Origin: Xylanimonas allomyrinae
GTDB lineage: Bacteria; Actinomycetota; Actinomycetes; Actinomycetales; Cellulomonadaceae
Direction: 5' to 3'
Assembly: GCF_004135345.1 (NCBI RefSeq)
Contig: NZ_CP035495.1
Span: 3,100,001 to 3,164,000, forward strand
DNA length: 64,000 nucleotides
Positions 44,014 through 53,418 of the stretch are shown here, piece by piece (within the stretch, counting starts at the first letter, position 1; each line of letters begins with the position of its first letter). The notes beneath the pieces are model-generated. The model did no database searches. It saw only the letters and a program-made list of their open reading frames with translations, and had not been told where the DNA came from. Both the position numbers and the translations under genes were made by a program.

Positions 44014-45690
44014 ATGGCCGTGGCAGAGGTGGGGTTCGTCGAGTACGGGGAGGTCTTCACCCGACGCTGGGTGGTCGAGACGATCCTCGACCTCGCGGGC
44101 TACACGGCCGAGCGGAACCTGACGGCCACGACACTCGTCGAACCATCGGTGGGCTCTGGGGCGTTCATCGGCCCTGTTGTCGAGCGGCTCGCTGCCAGCG
44201 CGAGGACGCACGGCGTTCGCTTCGAGGATCTCGCCGACGCTGTCCGTGGGTATGACCTCCAGCCCCAGCACGTCGAGTCCTGTCGAACGCTGGTCACCGA
44301 GATCCTGCGCACGCACGGAGCGTCCGACGGCGTCGCGCGCTTGTTGGCGATGACGTGGCTTCGCAGCGCCGACTTCCTGTTGGACGACGTGGACGTTCCG
44401 GCCGACTTCGTCGTCGGAAACCCGCCGTACATTCGCTCGGACGATCTCGACGACGAGACCGGGGCGGCCTACCGCGCCCGGTGGACCACGATGTGGGGCC
44501 GCGCCGACATCTTCGTCGGGTTCTACGAGCGCGCACTCGCGATGCTGAAGCCCGATGGCAAACTGGGGTTCATCTGCGCCGACCGGTGGATGCGGAACGC
44601 GTACGGTGCACGCCTGCGAGAGCTCGTCGCCGAACGGTACGCGGTCGAGACCTTGTGGCAGATGCACGACGTCGACGCGTTCCAGGCCGAGGTTTCGGCG
44701 TACCCCGCCATCACGATCCTTGGCCGGCACGAACAGGGCACCGTGACCGTCCTCGACACGACGGACGAGTTCGGCCCTCGCGGTGCCGCTGAGGCATTGC
44801 GCTTCTGCCAGGCCGACGTCGATGACGCGCACGGTCATGGATGGAGCGGGTCCCGGCTGGCCGACTGGTTCGAAGGGCGCGACCTGTGGCCGGCGGGCAG
44901 GCCGGCGCTGATCAGGGTGCTCGAGCGGCTCAACGAGACGTTCCCGACCCTCGAAGAGACGGGCGGCACGACGAAGATCTCGATCGGCGTCGCATCCGGG
45001 GCGGACAAGGCTTACATCGTCGACCGGCACGCCGACGTCGAGGCCGATCGGCTGCTTCCGCTCGTCATGGCAGACGACATCCGCACCGGGACGCTCGGCA
45101 CGGCTCGCCGGGTCCTGATCAACCCGTGGGACGAGCGGGGCGAGCTCGTCGACCTGACGGCGTATCCGCGCATGGCTCGGGCGCTAGCGGCGCACCCGGC
45201 GGTCAAGCGCCGCTTCGTCGCACGGAAGAACCCTGGTCGGTGGCATCGGACGATCGACAAGGTCTATCCGGGGCTGGCCGAGCGTCCGAAGCTGCTGCTC
45301 CAGGACATGAAGGCGCAGATCACGCCCGTCCTCGAGCCTGGTGGTCTCTACCCGCACCACAACCTTTACTACATCGTCTCGACAGGCTGGGACCTCGAGG
45401 TGCTTGGCGGGCTCCTGCTGAGCGAGGTCGCCGAGGCGTTCGTCGACGCTTACGGCGTCAAGATGCGCGGGGGAACGCTGCGCTTCCAGGCCCAGTACCT
45501 CCGCAAGATCCGCGTGCCTCAGCCCGAGATGATCTCGCCCGAAGTCGCGGTCCAACTGCGCAAGGCGTTCCGAGCAGGCGATCGCGCCGCGGCGACGCGG
45601 GCGGCAGAGGCGGCCTACGGCCTCACCGAGGGGACGATGGCCGCCGTCCGAGGCGCCAAGCGCGACAACACGCCATCTCTCTTCGACTGA
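44014..45690 (+). CDS. Type II N6-adenine DNA methyltransferase
   Basis: A 558-residue gamma-type adenine methyltransferase (Eco57I/PstI-like layout). Motif I VEPSVGSGAFIGPVVERL (about 42-59) binds SAM and motif IV NPPY (136-139) is catalytic. The C-terminal target-recognition region (YLRKIRVPQP) is present. The start is the ATG at 44014, 8 bases after GGAAGGA. It converges on the candidate endonuclease gene with a 6-base gap, the usual organisation of a modification-restriction pair. The recognition sequence cannot be read from the protein. Confidence 0.9.
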   Translation: MAVAEVGFVEYGEVFTRRWVVETILDLAGYTAERNLTATTLVEPSVGSGAFIGPVVERLAASARTHGVRFEDLADAVRGYDLQPQHVESCRTLVTEILRTHGASDGVARLLAMTWLRSADFLLDDVDVPADFVVGNPPYIRSDDLDDETGAAYRARWTTMWGRADIFVGFYERALAMLKPDGKLGFICADRWMRNAYGARLRELVAERYAVETLWQMHDVDAFQAEVSAYPAITILGRHEQGTVTVLDTTDEFGPRGAAEALRFCQADVDDAHGHGWSGSRLADWFEGRDLWPAGRPALIRVLERLNETFPTLEETGGTTKISIGVASGADKAYIVDRHADVEADRLLPLVMADDIRTGTLGTARRVLINPWDERGELVDLTAYPRMARALAAHPAVKRRFVARKNPGRWHRTIDKVYPGLAERPKLLLQDMKAQITPVLEPGGLYPHHNLYYIVSTGWDLEVLGGLLLSEVAEAFVDAYGVKMRGGTLRFQAQYLRKIRVPQPEMISPEVAVQLRKAFRAGDRAAATRAAEAAYGLTEGTMAAVRGAKRDNTPSLFD

Positions 45691-45696
45691 CCAGGA

Positions 45697-46716
45697 TCAG
45701 CGCACGCCGTCGACGACTTCCCTGATTCGTGCCCGCGCCTCACGGTGCATGGTCACCGGCGTCGCGTCGATGACACGGCGCACCATCGTCCCGAGGAACC
45801 GTGACGGCGACAGCGCAGCCGGGATCTTGTCGTGCAGGATCTTCACGCTGGGGAGATTGGCGAGCACGGAGTCGATGTCAGAACCCGGCTCGCTCGGGAT
45901 CTCCTCGTCCTCCGGCTCGCTCTCAAGCCCGGCGGACACCAGCAGGTTCTCGGCATCGATGACGTCGTCATCCGCTGGCGTCCCGACGTTCCCGCCGTAC
46001 TCGATCATCACGAGGCACGTCGCGTGGTACGCGTCGTCCTCGCGGCCGAGCTTCTCCAAGAGGTCGATCAGCCACTCGGCCTTGTCGGGCTCCTCATCGA
46101 GGATCGTCGAACGAAGGCCGAAGACGAAGCCGAGCGCCGCGAGCGGGTGCCGCAGCCGAAGGTTCTTCGCGTCGCCGTAGGACTCCTCGACACGGTTCGC
46201 CGCGTTCTTCCCGAAGGACGAGTCCATCCGCTTCGTCGAGATCAGCAGCTCCGGCCCCGTCTGCCAGTCCGTCATGATGACGTCGACCTGCTTGAGGTAG
46301 TTCTTCCCGAGGATGCTTGCCGACGACGACGTCACACCCGTGATCGACGCCTTCGTCGTCAGCAGCTTCGCGATCTCCACCTGGAGCTTCTTCGGCGCAC
46401 CGTCCAGCAGGTTCGCCACCGCCTGCGGGAGGATCCGCGGGTGCGCGGCGCGCGGCCAGACGGCGTCCTTGCTGAATCCGGCGCGTCGAAGTTCGTAGCT
46501 CAGCCAGACGTCGAGCGCGAGGGCTGGCACGCCGGTCGTCGTGGCGGCCTTGAGGTATAGCGGCACGCCGAGCAGCCGCTGGAGCGCCGTGAAGTCAGGG
46601 CGATACGCGAGCAGGCCCTCGGGATCAATCGTCCACGGATTCGAGTGGACGCCACCAGGCGCCGCGTCGGACACGATGCGGTCGAAGTAGGTCCATGCCT
46701 CGGTCTTCACGCTCAC
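45697..46716 (-). CDS. Candidate type II restriction endonuclease
   Basis: A 339-residue protein from the GTG at 46716. The core QVDVIMTDWQTGPELLISTKRM (143-164) places an Asp and a Lys in the PD-(D/E)xK spacing (D145, K162), with NRVEESYGDAKNLRLRHP after it. The strand-loop-strand pattern and the position next to a methyltransferase fit a restriction enzyme such as the XhoI/PstI-like group. It is convergent with the methyltransferase. I infer the restriction role from context. Confidence 0.65.
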   Translation of the reverse strand: MSVKTEAWTYFDRIVSDAAPGGVHSNPWTIDPEGLLAYRPDFTALQRLLGVPLYLKAATTTGVPALALDVWLSYELRRAGFSKDAVWPRAAHPRILPQAVANLLDGAPKKLQVEIAKLLTTKASITGVTSSSASILGKNYLKQVDVIMTDWQTGPELLISTKRMDSSFGKNAANRVEESYGDAKNLRLRHPLAALGFVFGLRSTILDEEPDKAEWLIDLLEKLGREDDAYHATCLVMIEYGGNVGTPADDDVIDAENLLVSAGLESEPEDEEIPSEPGSDIDSVLANLPSVKILHDKIPAALSPSRFLGTMVRRVIDATPVTMHREARARIREVVDGVR

Positions 46717-46774
46717 GTGCTCACCGTAGCCGTGCGGGTCGAGGGCTCCGGATCGCGGCGCTGAACTCTGCCAA

Positions 46775-47740
46775 AGGTTTGGCGCACGGGCTGGATCAGT
46801 CCCGGGGGATCGATAACTTCGCGTTGCGGCGGGGGCAGGTCTACGCGACCGTCCTGATCGATGCGGACAGCGGCCGCCGGGTCGATGTCCTGCCCGGCTG
46901 GGACGCCGGCGTCGTCAAGGCGTGGCTGACCGCTCACAGCGGAGTAAAGGTCGTCACCCGCGACCACCGCGACCGGCATGCGCGAAGGTGGCATCGCCGA
47001 GACCACCGCGCAGCGGCGGGAGCCGGTCCATGGTCTGCCCGACGCGGGCGTGGGCCTGCGGCTCCCGCCCGCGGGATCGCACTGAATGCCGTCAAGCGGT
47101 ACGCCCGCGCCGCCAAGCCCGAGCAGATCACCCGCCCACCCCGCTACCGGGCCACCCTCGTCGACCCATACCGCGACCACCTCCGTGAGTGGCGCCAGGC
47201 CGAGCCTGGGGGTGGCGGTCACCGCTCTGCTGGCCGAGATCCGCGACCTCGGCTACCCCGGCAGCCAGAACCTGCCCTACCGGTACCTGAACCAGCACCG
47301 CCACCTCGACGACCCTCCACACCTGTCACCACGGCGCGCGACCCGGCTCCTGCTGACACGGCCCACTGCGCCGCCCGAGCGGCAGACCGAACGCCTCGGA
47401 CGGCGCGTCGCAGCGTGCCCCGAGATGGTCGCCCCGCACGCCCTGCACGCCCTGCACGCCCTCGTCGCCGACTTCGCCAGGATGCTCGCCCCGGACAAGG
47501 GCAAGGCCGACGCCTTGGCCGCCTGGACCAAAGCAGGCCCGCTCAGCGGGACTGCCCTCCCTGCACTCGTTCGTCCGCGGCCTCGGGCAACACCAGAACC
47601 CGGTCGTCGCAGCGGTCACCCTCCCGCATCACAACGGGCGCACCGAAGGCGTCAACACGCGCACCAAGATGCTCAAACGCCAGATGTACGGACGCGCCGG
47701 GTTCGACCTCCTCCCCCACCGCATCCTCCTGACCGTGTGA
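46775..47740 (+). pseudogene. ISL3-family transposase remnant
   Basis: Three different frames carry pieces of one ISL3-type transposase. They are GIDNFALRRGQVYATVLIDADSGRRVDVLPGW (about 46800), ALNAVKRYARAAKPEQITRPPRYRATLVDPYRDHLREW (about 47080-47190) and, near the end, HNGRTEGVNTRTKMLKRQMYGRAGFDLL up to the stop at 47740. At least two frameshifts separate them. No complete inverted repeats were found, so this is a dead copy. Confidence 0.8.
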
Positions 47741-47904
47741 GCGCATCACCGCGGGCCACACCACCGACAGTACGCAAGAGCCGCCTATCGGACACACCCT
47801 CGCGCCGGCGCCGGTGCCGGTGGTCTCGACGGAGCCGGTGGTCGAGGTGAGCATGGCCCAGGTGTGGTGGCAGGTGCTGACCAAACGCGCACCGCCAACT
47901 AGCG

Positions 47905-48125
47905 TTCGACTCGCTCAAAGACGCAGCGTTCAGGCAGATGGTGCTGGGGAGGATCGTGGAGCCGGTCTCCAAGGCAGCCACGCCCGGTGTGCTCGAGGAG
48001 CTCGGCACCACGCCGGTGCACCGAAGCACGTTGGCCGCCACGCTCAGGTGCGCGAACGCGCGTGACTACCGGGGCCGACTGGCGACCGCGGCGCTGACGC
48101 ACTCGGCCTCCGACCTCACGGCGCG
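47905..48125 (+). pseudogene. IS1634-family transposase fragment
   Basis: The reading FDSLKDAAFRQMVLGRIVEPVSKAATPGVLEELGTTPVHRSTLAATL matches the N-terminal region of IS1634 (IS4 superfamily) transposases. It fades into unrelated sequence just before the FRG gene. Both ends are missing. Confidence 0.65.
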
Positions 48126-48194
48126 CCCGGTGCGCTGTCACCGTAACCTTGTGCAAGCATTCAAGTTGGATGCAGCCTGTCGGGAAGGGGAGAG

Positions 48195-49004
48195 GTGTCG
48201 ATCGAAGAAGTCCGCGTCAAGTCGATCTCGGAGCTCGTCGCAGAGGTTCTCAAGATTGGCGCCTCATTGGGTTCTGAGCGCCCCTTGTGGCACCGAGGCC
48301 AGAGCTGTTCGAACCACAGGCTACTTGCGTCACTCGCGCGTAAGGTGGAGAATCCAAAAGCCCTTCTTTCGCTGGAGCAGCGCCTAATTACTCGGTTCCG
48401 GCAGCGCAGCCTTCCGTATTGGCCCGCGGGATATCCGCAGAATGACTGGGAACAGTTGTTCGCTATGCAACACCACGAGCTTCCAACTCGTCTACTTGAT
48501 TGGAGTGAAAACCTGTTCGTGGCCCTCTACTTCGCGTCGTCGGACGGCGCGAGAGACTCAGAAACACACGAAGGCGTGCGGTGCTACCCAAGCATGTGGA
48601 TCTTGGATCCCGTTGGATGGAATCGACAGGCCAAACAGCTCCAGGAGTTTCCTGATGTGGCAATCTTGACCACTGATTCGGACGACTTGAAAGCGTACGC
48701 TCCGCTCTCAAATGAGACGGATCTCGCCCGTCGGTACGCGCAGCCATTGGCGATCTATGGGGCCTACAATTCTGCGAGGATTCTTGCTCAGCGCGGGAGT
48801 TTCACAGTCACAGGAAACAGCCTTTCCTCGATGGAGGACTTCGCGAGCGAGCATTCAACTTCCGCACTCTGGAAGTTCATTGTCGAAATCCCCAGAGTTC
48901 AGATTCAGCGAGATCTCAGCACGCTGGGGTTTGCCGAAAGCATGATTTTCCCCGACTTGGTCGGCGTGAGCCGAGAGATCGCCGCACTGGAAGGACTCTC
49001 GTGA
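48195..49004 (+). CDS. FRG-domain protein, first gene of a putative defence operon
   Basis: A 269-residue soluble protein. The FRG domain fills about residues 25-215: LWHRGQSCSNHRLLASLARK near the N-terminus and MQHHELPTRLLDWSENLFVALYFASS in the middle, both hallmarks of the family. FRG proteins are common in phage-defence regions but their chemistry is unknown. The GTG at 48195 has GGGGAGAG upstream. Its TGA overlaps the GTG of the DUF262 gene, so both should be co-translated. Its codon use is visibly more AT-rich (many AAT, TTT, CAA codons) than the chromosome around it, which suggests transfer. Confidence 0.88.
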   Translation: MSIEEVRVKSISELVAEVLKIGASLGSERPLWHRGQSCSNHRLLASLARKVENPKALLSLEQRLITRFRQRSLPYWPAGYPQNDWEQLFAMQHHELPTRLLDWSENLFVALYFASSDGARDSETHEGVRCYPSMWILDPVGWNRQAKQLQEFPDVAILTTDSDDLKAYAPLSNETDLARRYAQPLAIYGAYNSARILAQRGSFTVTGNSLSSMEDFASEHSTSALWKFIVEIPRVQIQRDLSTLGFAESMIFPDLVGVSREIAALEGLS

Positions 49005-50134
49005 CAGTCAGTGACGTGAACGCAGAGGAGCGCCCCGCAAGCCTTGAAGAAGAGCTCGTGGCGGCGCGCAAGGAGATTTCAACTGACAGCTACCCAATGA
49101 GTATCGGAGAGCTGACGAACCTGTATCGAGACGGCGAACTCGTCATCAGGCCTGCCTTTCAGCGCCTGTTCCGCTGGGATTCGGACCAGAAGTCATTGCT
49201 CATCGAGTCGATTCTGCTCGGGATTCCTTTGCCGTCCGTGTTTGTTGCACAAGACAACGAAGGGCGCTGGGAGCTGGTCGACGGACTCCAAAGGATTTCG
49301 ACGATACTCCAGCTTCAGGGCCTTCTGACGGATCCTCATTTTCCGCCTCTTGTTCTCAGTGCGACGAAGTATCTTAAACATCTCGAAGGGCGAACGTGGG
49401 CGAAGACGCCCAACTCGGAACGTGCGCTCAGTGAGGCACAGAAGCTCGACATTAAGCGCGCAAAGATCGACGTGAAGATCATCAAGCGCGAATCGAGCGA
49501 GTCGACCAAGTATGACCTGTTTCAACGCCTTAACAGCTATGGGTCACCTCTTTCGGCGCAGGAGGTTCGAAACGCCATCCTGGTGGGCGTGAACCCGGCA
49601 TTCGTGGAGTGGCTGCAAAGCCTTGCGAGACGCGACTCATTCGTGCAGACGACAGCGCTGCCCGACAAGGATGTCTCCGCAAAGTACGATGAAGACCTTG
49701 TTCTCAGATTTCTCTGGCTGCACAGGGCGACTGACACGAGTACGGCCTCGCTTCGTCAGTTCCAGGATCGCCTTGAGGCCGAGGCTCTGTCAATGGCGCG
49801 TCGTCACGAGAGTGATGCAGCTGAGTTAGAGCGGGTCTTTAGTGAGACGTTCGATCTTCTTGCGTCTGCCGGTGGTGCCAATGTCTTCCGCAAGTGGGAT
49901 GCTCAGCGAGCGCGATTTTCGGGTGGCTTTCTGAACACCGCATTCGAGGTGATCGCGATGGGGCTTGGCTATCGAATTGCGCGACGCGAGACATTTCGGA
50001 CGGATATTCTTGCTGCTGCGAGAGAGCTTTGGGAGCAGGAAGACATGACAACCCGTTTTGCGACGGGAAAGGCAACGGAGCAGCGCCTCTCGCTCATGCT
50101 TCCGAAGGGGCGCGTGCTGATGGCGCTGCATTGA
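49001..50134 (+). CDS. DUF262 (GmrS-N/ParB-like) protein, partner of the FRG protein
   Basis: A 377-residue DUF262 protein. The domain (about 25-190) shows MSIGELTNLYRDGELVIRPAFQRLFRWDSDQKSLLIESILLGIPLPSVFVA and WELVDGLQRISTI. The usual DGQQR motif of GmrSD-type enzymes reads DGLQR here. There is no C-terminal HNH (DUF1524) domain; the C-terminal 180 residues are helical and unrecognised. The start overlaps the FRG stop by four bases. An FRG protein coupled to a DUF262 NTP-dependent, ParB-like domain has the look of a two-component antiphage module, but its mode of action is unknown. Confidence 0.87.
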   Translation: MTVSDVNAEERPASLEEELVAARKEISTDSYPMSIGELTNLYRDGELVIRPAFQRLFRWDSDQKSLLIESILLGIPLPSVFVAQDNEGRWELVDGLQRISTILQLQGLLTDPHFPPLVLSATKYLKHLEGRTWAKTPNSERALSEAQKLDIKRAKIDVKIIKRESSESTKYDLFQRLNSYGSPLSAQEVRNAILVGVNPAFVEWLQSLARRDSFVQTTALPDKDVSAKYDEDLVLRFLWLHRATDTSTASLRQFQDRLEAEALSMARRHESDAAELERVFSETFDLLASAGGANVFRKWDAQRARFSGGFLNTAFEVIAMGLGYRIARRETFRTDILAAARELWEQEDMTTRFATGKATEQRLSLMLPKGRVLMALH

Positions 50135-50177
50135 CCTGGTGGAGCTTGTCTTCTTGTGGGACTTCAGGGTTGGGACT

Positions 50178-51138
50178 GTGAGAGCGTTATTCACGTGGCC
50201 TGTCGGTAGAACTCGATGTTGGTGATCATGTGGATCATGCTTGGTAGTTCGGTCAGGCGGCCGCTGCAGCCGGTGGCGAGGGTCTTCCACTGTTTGAGGG
50301 CGGCGATGGTGCATTCGACGGGGCGCGGCGGGAGGAGATGTGCCGGTTCCACTCGCGGTCGGCGTCGGTGCGTTCGGCGCCCTTGACGCGCCTGTGTGGG
50401 TCAGCTGGGTGTGCTTGACGTAGGCGGTGTCGGCGAGGACGGCGATGGTCTTGTCGGTGCTGGCGGCGGTGATCTGGTCGGCCCAGCCGACTTCCTCCGG
50501 GGCGCGGGAGTTGTGCCGGGAGCCGTGCACGGGAAGCGAGACGTCGCACGGGCGCCCGTCGTAGAAGGCGGCGACCCGGATGCCGAGGGCCTGCTTGTGG
50601 TGCTTGGCATTGAAGTTCGTCGTGCCCGTTCCGGTTCGGTTGCCCGTGGGGATTGGGGTGCCGTCGACAAGGACGGTGCCGCGCTCGAGTGTCTCGGCCA
50701 GGTGACGGTGGTCCGTTGCGGTGACCTGCCCCAGGATCGGCAGCAGGTAGCGCCAGATCCGCGAGACGGTGGGTTGCCAAATGCCGAACAGGTGGCCGGT
50801 CAGCTGCTGGGCCAGGTTGTGGCGCACCTTCATCAGAACCATCGTCACGGTGGTCCCGAACCCGAGGGCGAAGTCGTACCGCTGCCCGTCGGGCTGGCCG
50901 GCGTGGACTTGGAAGGCGCGGGCGATCAGCTCGCTCGTCAGGCAGGGGTCAGCCCGCACGGCCAGTGGTAACGCATCGGTCCGTCGTTCGGGGTTCGATC
51001 CTGGCGTGAACAACCTGGATCAAACCGGACGCAAGGGCCGTTGCGCTACCTGCCCAAACTTGACCGTGACCTGCGACGATGCGGGTCAGGACCATGCCCG
51101 CTCATGGGGCGCCCCGCTCGCCTGAATAGCGCTCTCAC
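50178..51138 (-). mobile_element. IS5-family element, degenerate
   Basis: Terminal inverted repeats GTGAGAGCGTTATTCA (50178-50193) and its near-complement (51123-51138, one mismatch) bound a 961-base element with one frameshifted transposase. I see no convincing target duplication. Confidence 0.8.
50191..51013 (-). pseudogene. IS5-family (DDE_Tnp_4) transposase, frameshifted
   Basis: From the start at 51013 the frame reads HLFGIWQPTVSRIWRYLLPILG, LVDGTPIPTGNR and NFNAKHHKQALGIRVAAFYDGR, with LVDGTP giving the first catalytic Asp. It breaks near 50395 and resumes in other frames as WNRHISSRRA and IAALKQWKTLATGCSGRL, ending at 50191. Two frameshifts make it inactive. Confidence 0.85.
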
Positions 51139-51153
51139 TTCCGACACGCGACA

Positions 51154-52245
51154 CTAGTGTCCTGAGTCAGGAATTCTGTTCAGAGATGTGGCGAGGCGTT
51201 CGAGGATCTCGTCGGCGGTCTTGGTCCAGACGTAGGGGCGTGGGTCGGTGTTCCAGTTCGCGATCCAGTCGCGGATGTCCTTCTCGAGCGCGGTCACGGA
51301 CTTGTGCGCGCCGCGGCGGATCTTCTTGTCGGTCAGTTCGGCGAACCAGCGTTCGACGAGGTTGAGCCAGGAGGATCCGGTCGGGGTGAAGTGCAGGTGG
51401 AACCGGGGGTGGGCGACCAGCCAGGTCTTGATCGCCGCGGTCTTGTGCGTGGCGTAGTTGTCCAGCACGAGGTGGACGTCCAGTCCTTCGGGCGTCTGCT
51501 TGTCGAGCGTGATCAGGAACTTCTTGAACTCCTCGGCGCGGTGGCGCCGGTGCAGGGAGCCGATGACCTTGCCGGTGGCGATCTCCAGGGCGGCGAACAG
51601 CGTCGTGGTGCCGGCGCGCACGTAGTCGTGCGTGACCCGCTGCGGCACCCCGGGCATCATCGGCAGCACCGGCTGGGAGCGGTCGAGCGCCTGGATCTGG
51701 GACTTCTCGTCCACGCAGAACACCAGCGCCCGCTCGGGCGGGTCAAGGTAGAGGCCGACGACGTCGTGCACCTTGTCCACGAAGTACGGGTGGCTCGAGA
51801 GCTTGAACCCCTCGACCCGGTGGGGCTGGAGGCCGAACGCCCGCCAGATCCGCGAGACCGTCGACTGCGACAGGCCCGTCGCCTTGGCCATCGAGCGGGT
51901 CGACCAGTGCGTCGCGTCCCTCGGGGTCCTCTCCAACGTCCGGGTCACCAGCGCGGCGACCTGCTCGTCGGTCACCGACCGCGGACCACCCGTGCGGGGC
52001 ATGTCGCCCAGCCCGGCGATCCGATGCTCCACGAACCGGGCCCGCCACCGGCCCACCGCAGCCGGCGTCGAGCCCAGCCGGGCAGCCACGTCCTTGTTCG
52101 TCGCGCCCGTCGCACACTCCAGCACAATGCGGCACCGCAGCGCCCATGACTGCGGCGTTGAGCGGCGTCGCACCCAGCCCTCCAACGCCGCACGCTCCGC
52201 GTCCGACAGCACCAGCTCGGCCTTCGGCCTACCCACCTGCGCCAT
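51154..52245 (-). CDS. IS630-family transposase
   Basis: A 363-residue intact transposase. The N-terminal helix-turn-helix (NKDVAARLGSTPAAVGRWRARF) binds the ends. The DDE core shows VFCVDEKSQIQAL, VHLVLDNYATHK and TPTGSSWLNLVERWFAEL, the IS630 signature. The frame runs through the left inverted repeat and its TAG stop includes the TA target duplication (51155-51156), so the stop depends on the insertion site. The start is an ATG at 52245, 44 bases inside the right end. Confidence 0.95.
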   Translation of the reverse strand: MAQVGRPKAELVLSDAERAALEGWVRRRSTPQSWALRCRIVLECATGATNKDVAARLGSTPAAVGRWRARFVEHRIAGLGDMPRTGGPRSVTDEQVAALVTRTLERTPRDATHWSTRSMAKATGLSQSTVSRIWRAFGLQPHRVEGFKLSSHPYFVDKVHDVVGLYLDPPERALVFCVDEKSQIQALDRSQPVLPMMPGVPQRVTHDYVRAGTTTLFAALEIATGKVIGSLHRRHRAEEFKKFLITLDKQTPEGLDVHLVLDNYATHKTAAIKTWLVAHPRFHLHFTPTGSSWLNLVERWFAELTDKKIRRGAHKSVTALEKDIRDWIANWNTDPRPYVWTKTADEILERLATSLNRIPDSGH

Positions 52246-52289
52246 GAACCCAGCGTACTGTTATGAACAGAATTCCTGACTCAGGACAC
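51157..52289 (-). mobile_element. Intact IS630-family insertion sequence
   Basis: A 1133-base element with perfect 26-bp terminal inverted repeats, beginning GTGTCCTGAGTCAGGAATTC on the left, and flanked by the TA duplications at 51155-51156 and 52290-52291. The transposase is intact, so it may still move. Confidence 0.95.
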
Positions 52290-52514
52290 TAGCCTGGGCC
52301 AGCTTAGATTCGAGACGCGTACCCGATTGTGGTGAGAACTTTCCATACTGGCTCAAGCGCGCGGCTTCGCCGCGCGGCCGGCCTCCCGGGCGGGGCCCCG
52401 CGCTCCGGCGCTTCGCGCCTCCGCGCACCCCACCCGTCCGGCCGGGCGCGAGCGCGACGAAGGCGGCCCCGAGCCTCAGCTCAGAACCGCCTTCGTGACG
52501 GCCGCGATCTGATG

Positions 52515-52823
52515 TCAGCGCGACGCCAGTTCCTTCACGCCGAGCCGCTTCATGTCCCGACGTGCCGCCGTGATCGCAGCCGCCAGTTCGGGAATGACGG
52601 TCGCGTCCTCGTTCAAGGCAGCCTCGACCTGGTCGACCTCGCGTGGGGTCAGTTTGATGACGCGGTCACGGAGCAGCACCTCGCGCGCTCGCTCCATCGC
52701 GGCGCCAAGGACGAATGCGGACACGTCCTGCTGCTGGGCAGACGCCGCCTCGCGGATCGTGGCCAGGGCCTCTGGCGTCAGGCGCATGTTCAGGCGCTCG
52801 GAGCGCGCGTTCTCTGTGGACAT
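52515..52823 (-). CDS. DUF1778 (TacA-like) antitoxin, copy B
   Basis: The same 102-residue ribbon-helix-helix protein as at 40946, with the same start and terminator. Two identical antitoxins could neutralise either toxin copy, so neither island copy is strictly tied to its own partner. Confidence 0.9.
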   Translation of the reverse strand: MSTENARSERLNMRLTPEALATIREAASAQQQDVSAFVLGAAMERAREVLLRDRVIKLTPREVDQVEAALNEDATVIPELAAAITAARRDMKRLGVKELASR

Positions 52824-52869
52824 GAAGACTCCTCGTGTCACCGCGCTGGTGACTGTCTCTCTCGGTGGC

Positions 52870-52888
52870 GTACATACACTGTACATAC
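52870..52888. promoter_or_regulatory. Candidate operator of the antitoxin gene, copy B
   Basis: Two direct GTACATAC copies separated by ACT lie between the GNAT and DUF1778 genes, identical to 41301-41319. Confidence 0.55.
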
Positions 52889-52902
52889 GACAGGCGTACG
52901 GA

Positions 52903-53418
52903 TCAATCGGGATCCGACGCGGCGTACGTCGCCCGCAGCCGCTTCGTCGTGAGGAACAGGCCGAGCGAGTGGTCCGCGAAGCGCTGGAACCCGTGCTTGA
53001 GGTAGAAGCACGCCACGTCTTCGTGGAGTGCGTGAACCACGACCATCTCGAAGCCGAGATCGACCGACGCTGCGGCCAGCCGCTCGAGCGCCTGAACCAG
53101 AAGGAACCTCCCGAGGCCCTTGCCCTTGTAGTCCGAGTCGACGGCGAGGCGTGCGATGAGCGTCGCGGGCACCGGGTAGCGACGAGCGCGCCCCAGCGCC
53201 GACTCCGCCTCCTCGACGGACAGCTCGAAGGTGAGCATCGTGTAGTAGCCGGCCACGCGGCCCTCGCGCTCGTCAAGCAGCAGCATCGTGCGCGCGTTGT
53301 CTCTGCGCTCGCTCTGGCTGGCGTAATGCGCGAGCCAGTCGTCGAGCTCTGGTTCGCCACACGTGAACGGGTGCAACTTGAGGGCGTCGGACGTGAACGG
53401 TCGAACGATGAACATCCC
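52903..53418 (-). CDS. GNAT acetyltransferase toxin (TacT-like), copy B
   Basis: Protein identical to the copy at 41334, from the ATG at 53418, with the acetyl-CoA loop KGKGLGRFLL intact. It is transcribed before its antitoxin gene, as in copy A. Perfect conservation of both copies points to recent duplication or homogenisation. Confidence 0.9.
   Translation of the reverse strand, partial: GMFIVRPFTSDALKLHPFTCGEPELDDWLAHYASQSERRDNARTMLLLDEREGRVAGYYTMLTFELSVEEAESALGRARRYPVPATLIARLAVDSDYKGKGLGRFLLVQALERLAAASVDLGFEMVVVHALHEDVACFYLKHGFQRFADHSLGLFLTTKRLRATYAASDPD

Noticed and set aside
50396-50971. A + strand gene over the IS5 element
   Set aside because: It is the antisense of the transposase pseudogene.
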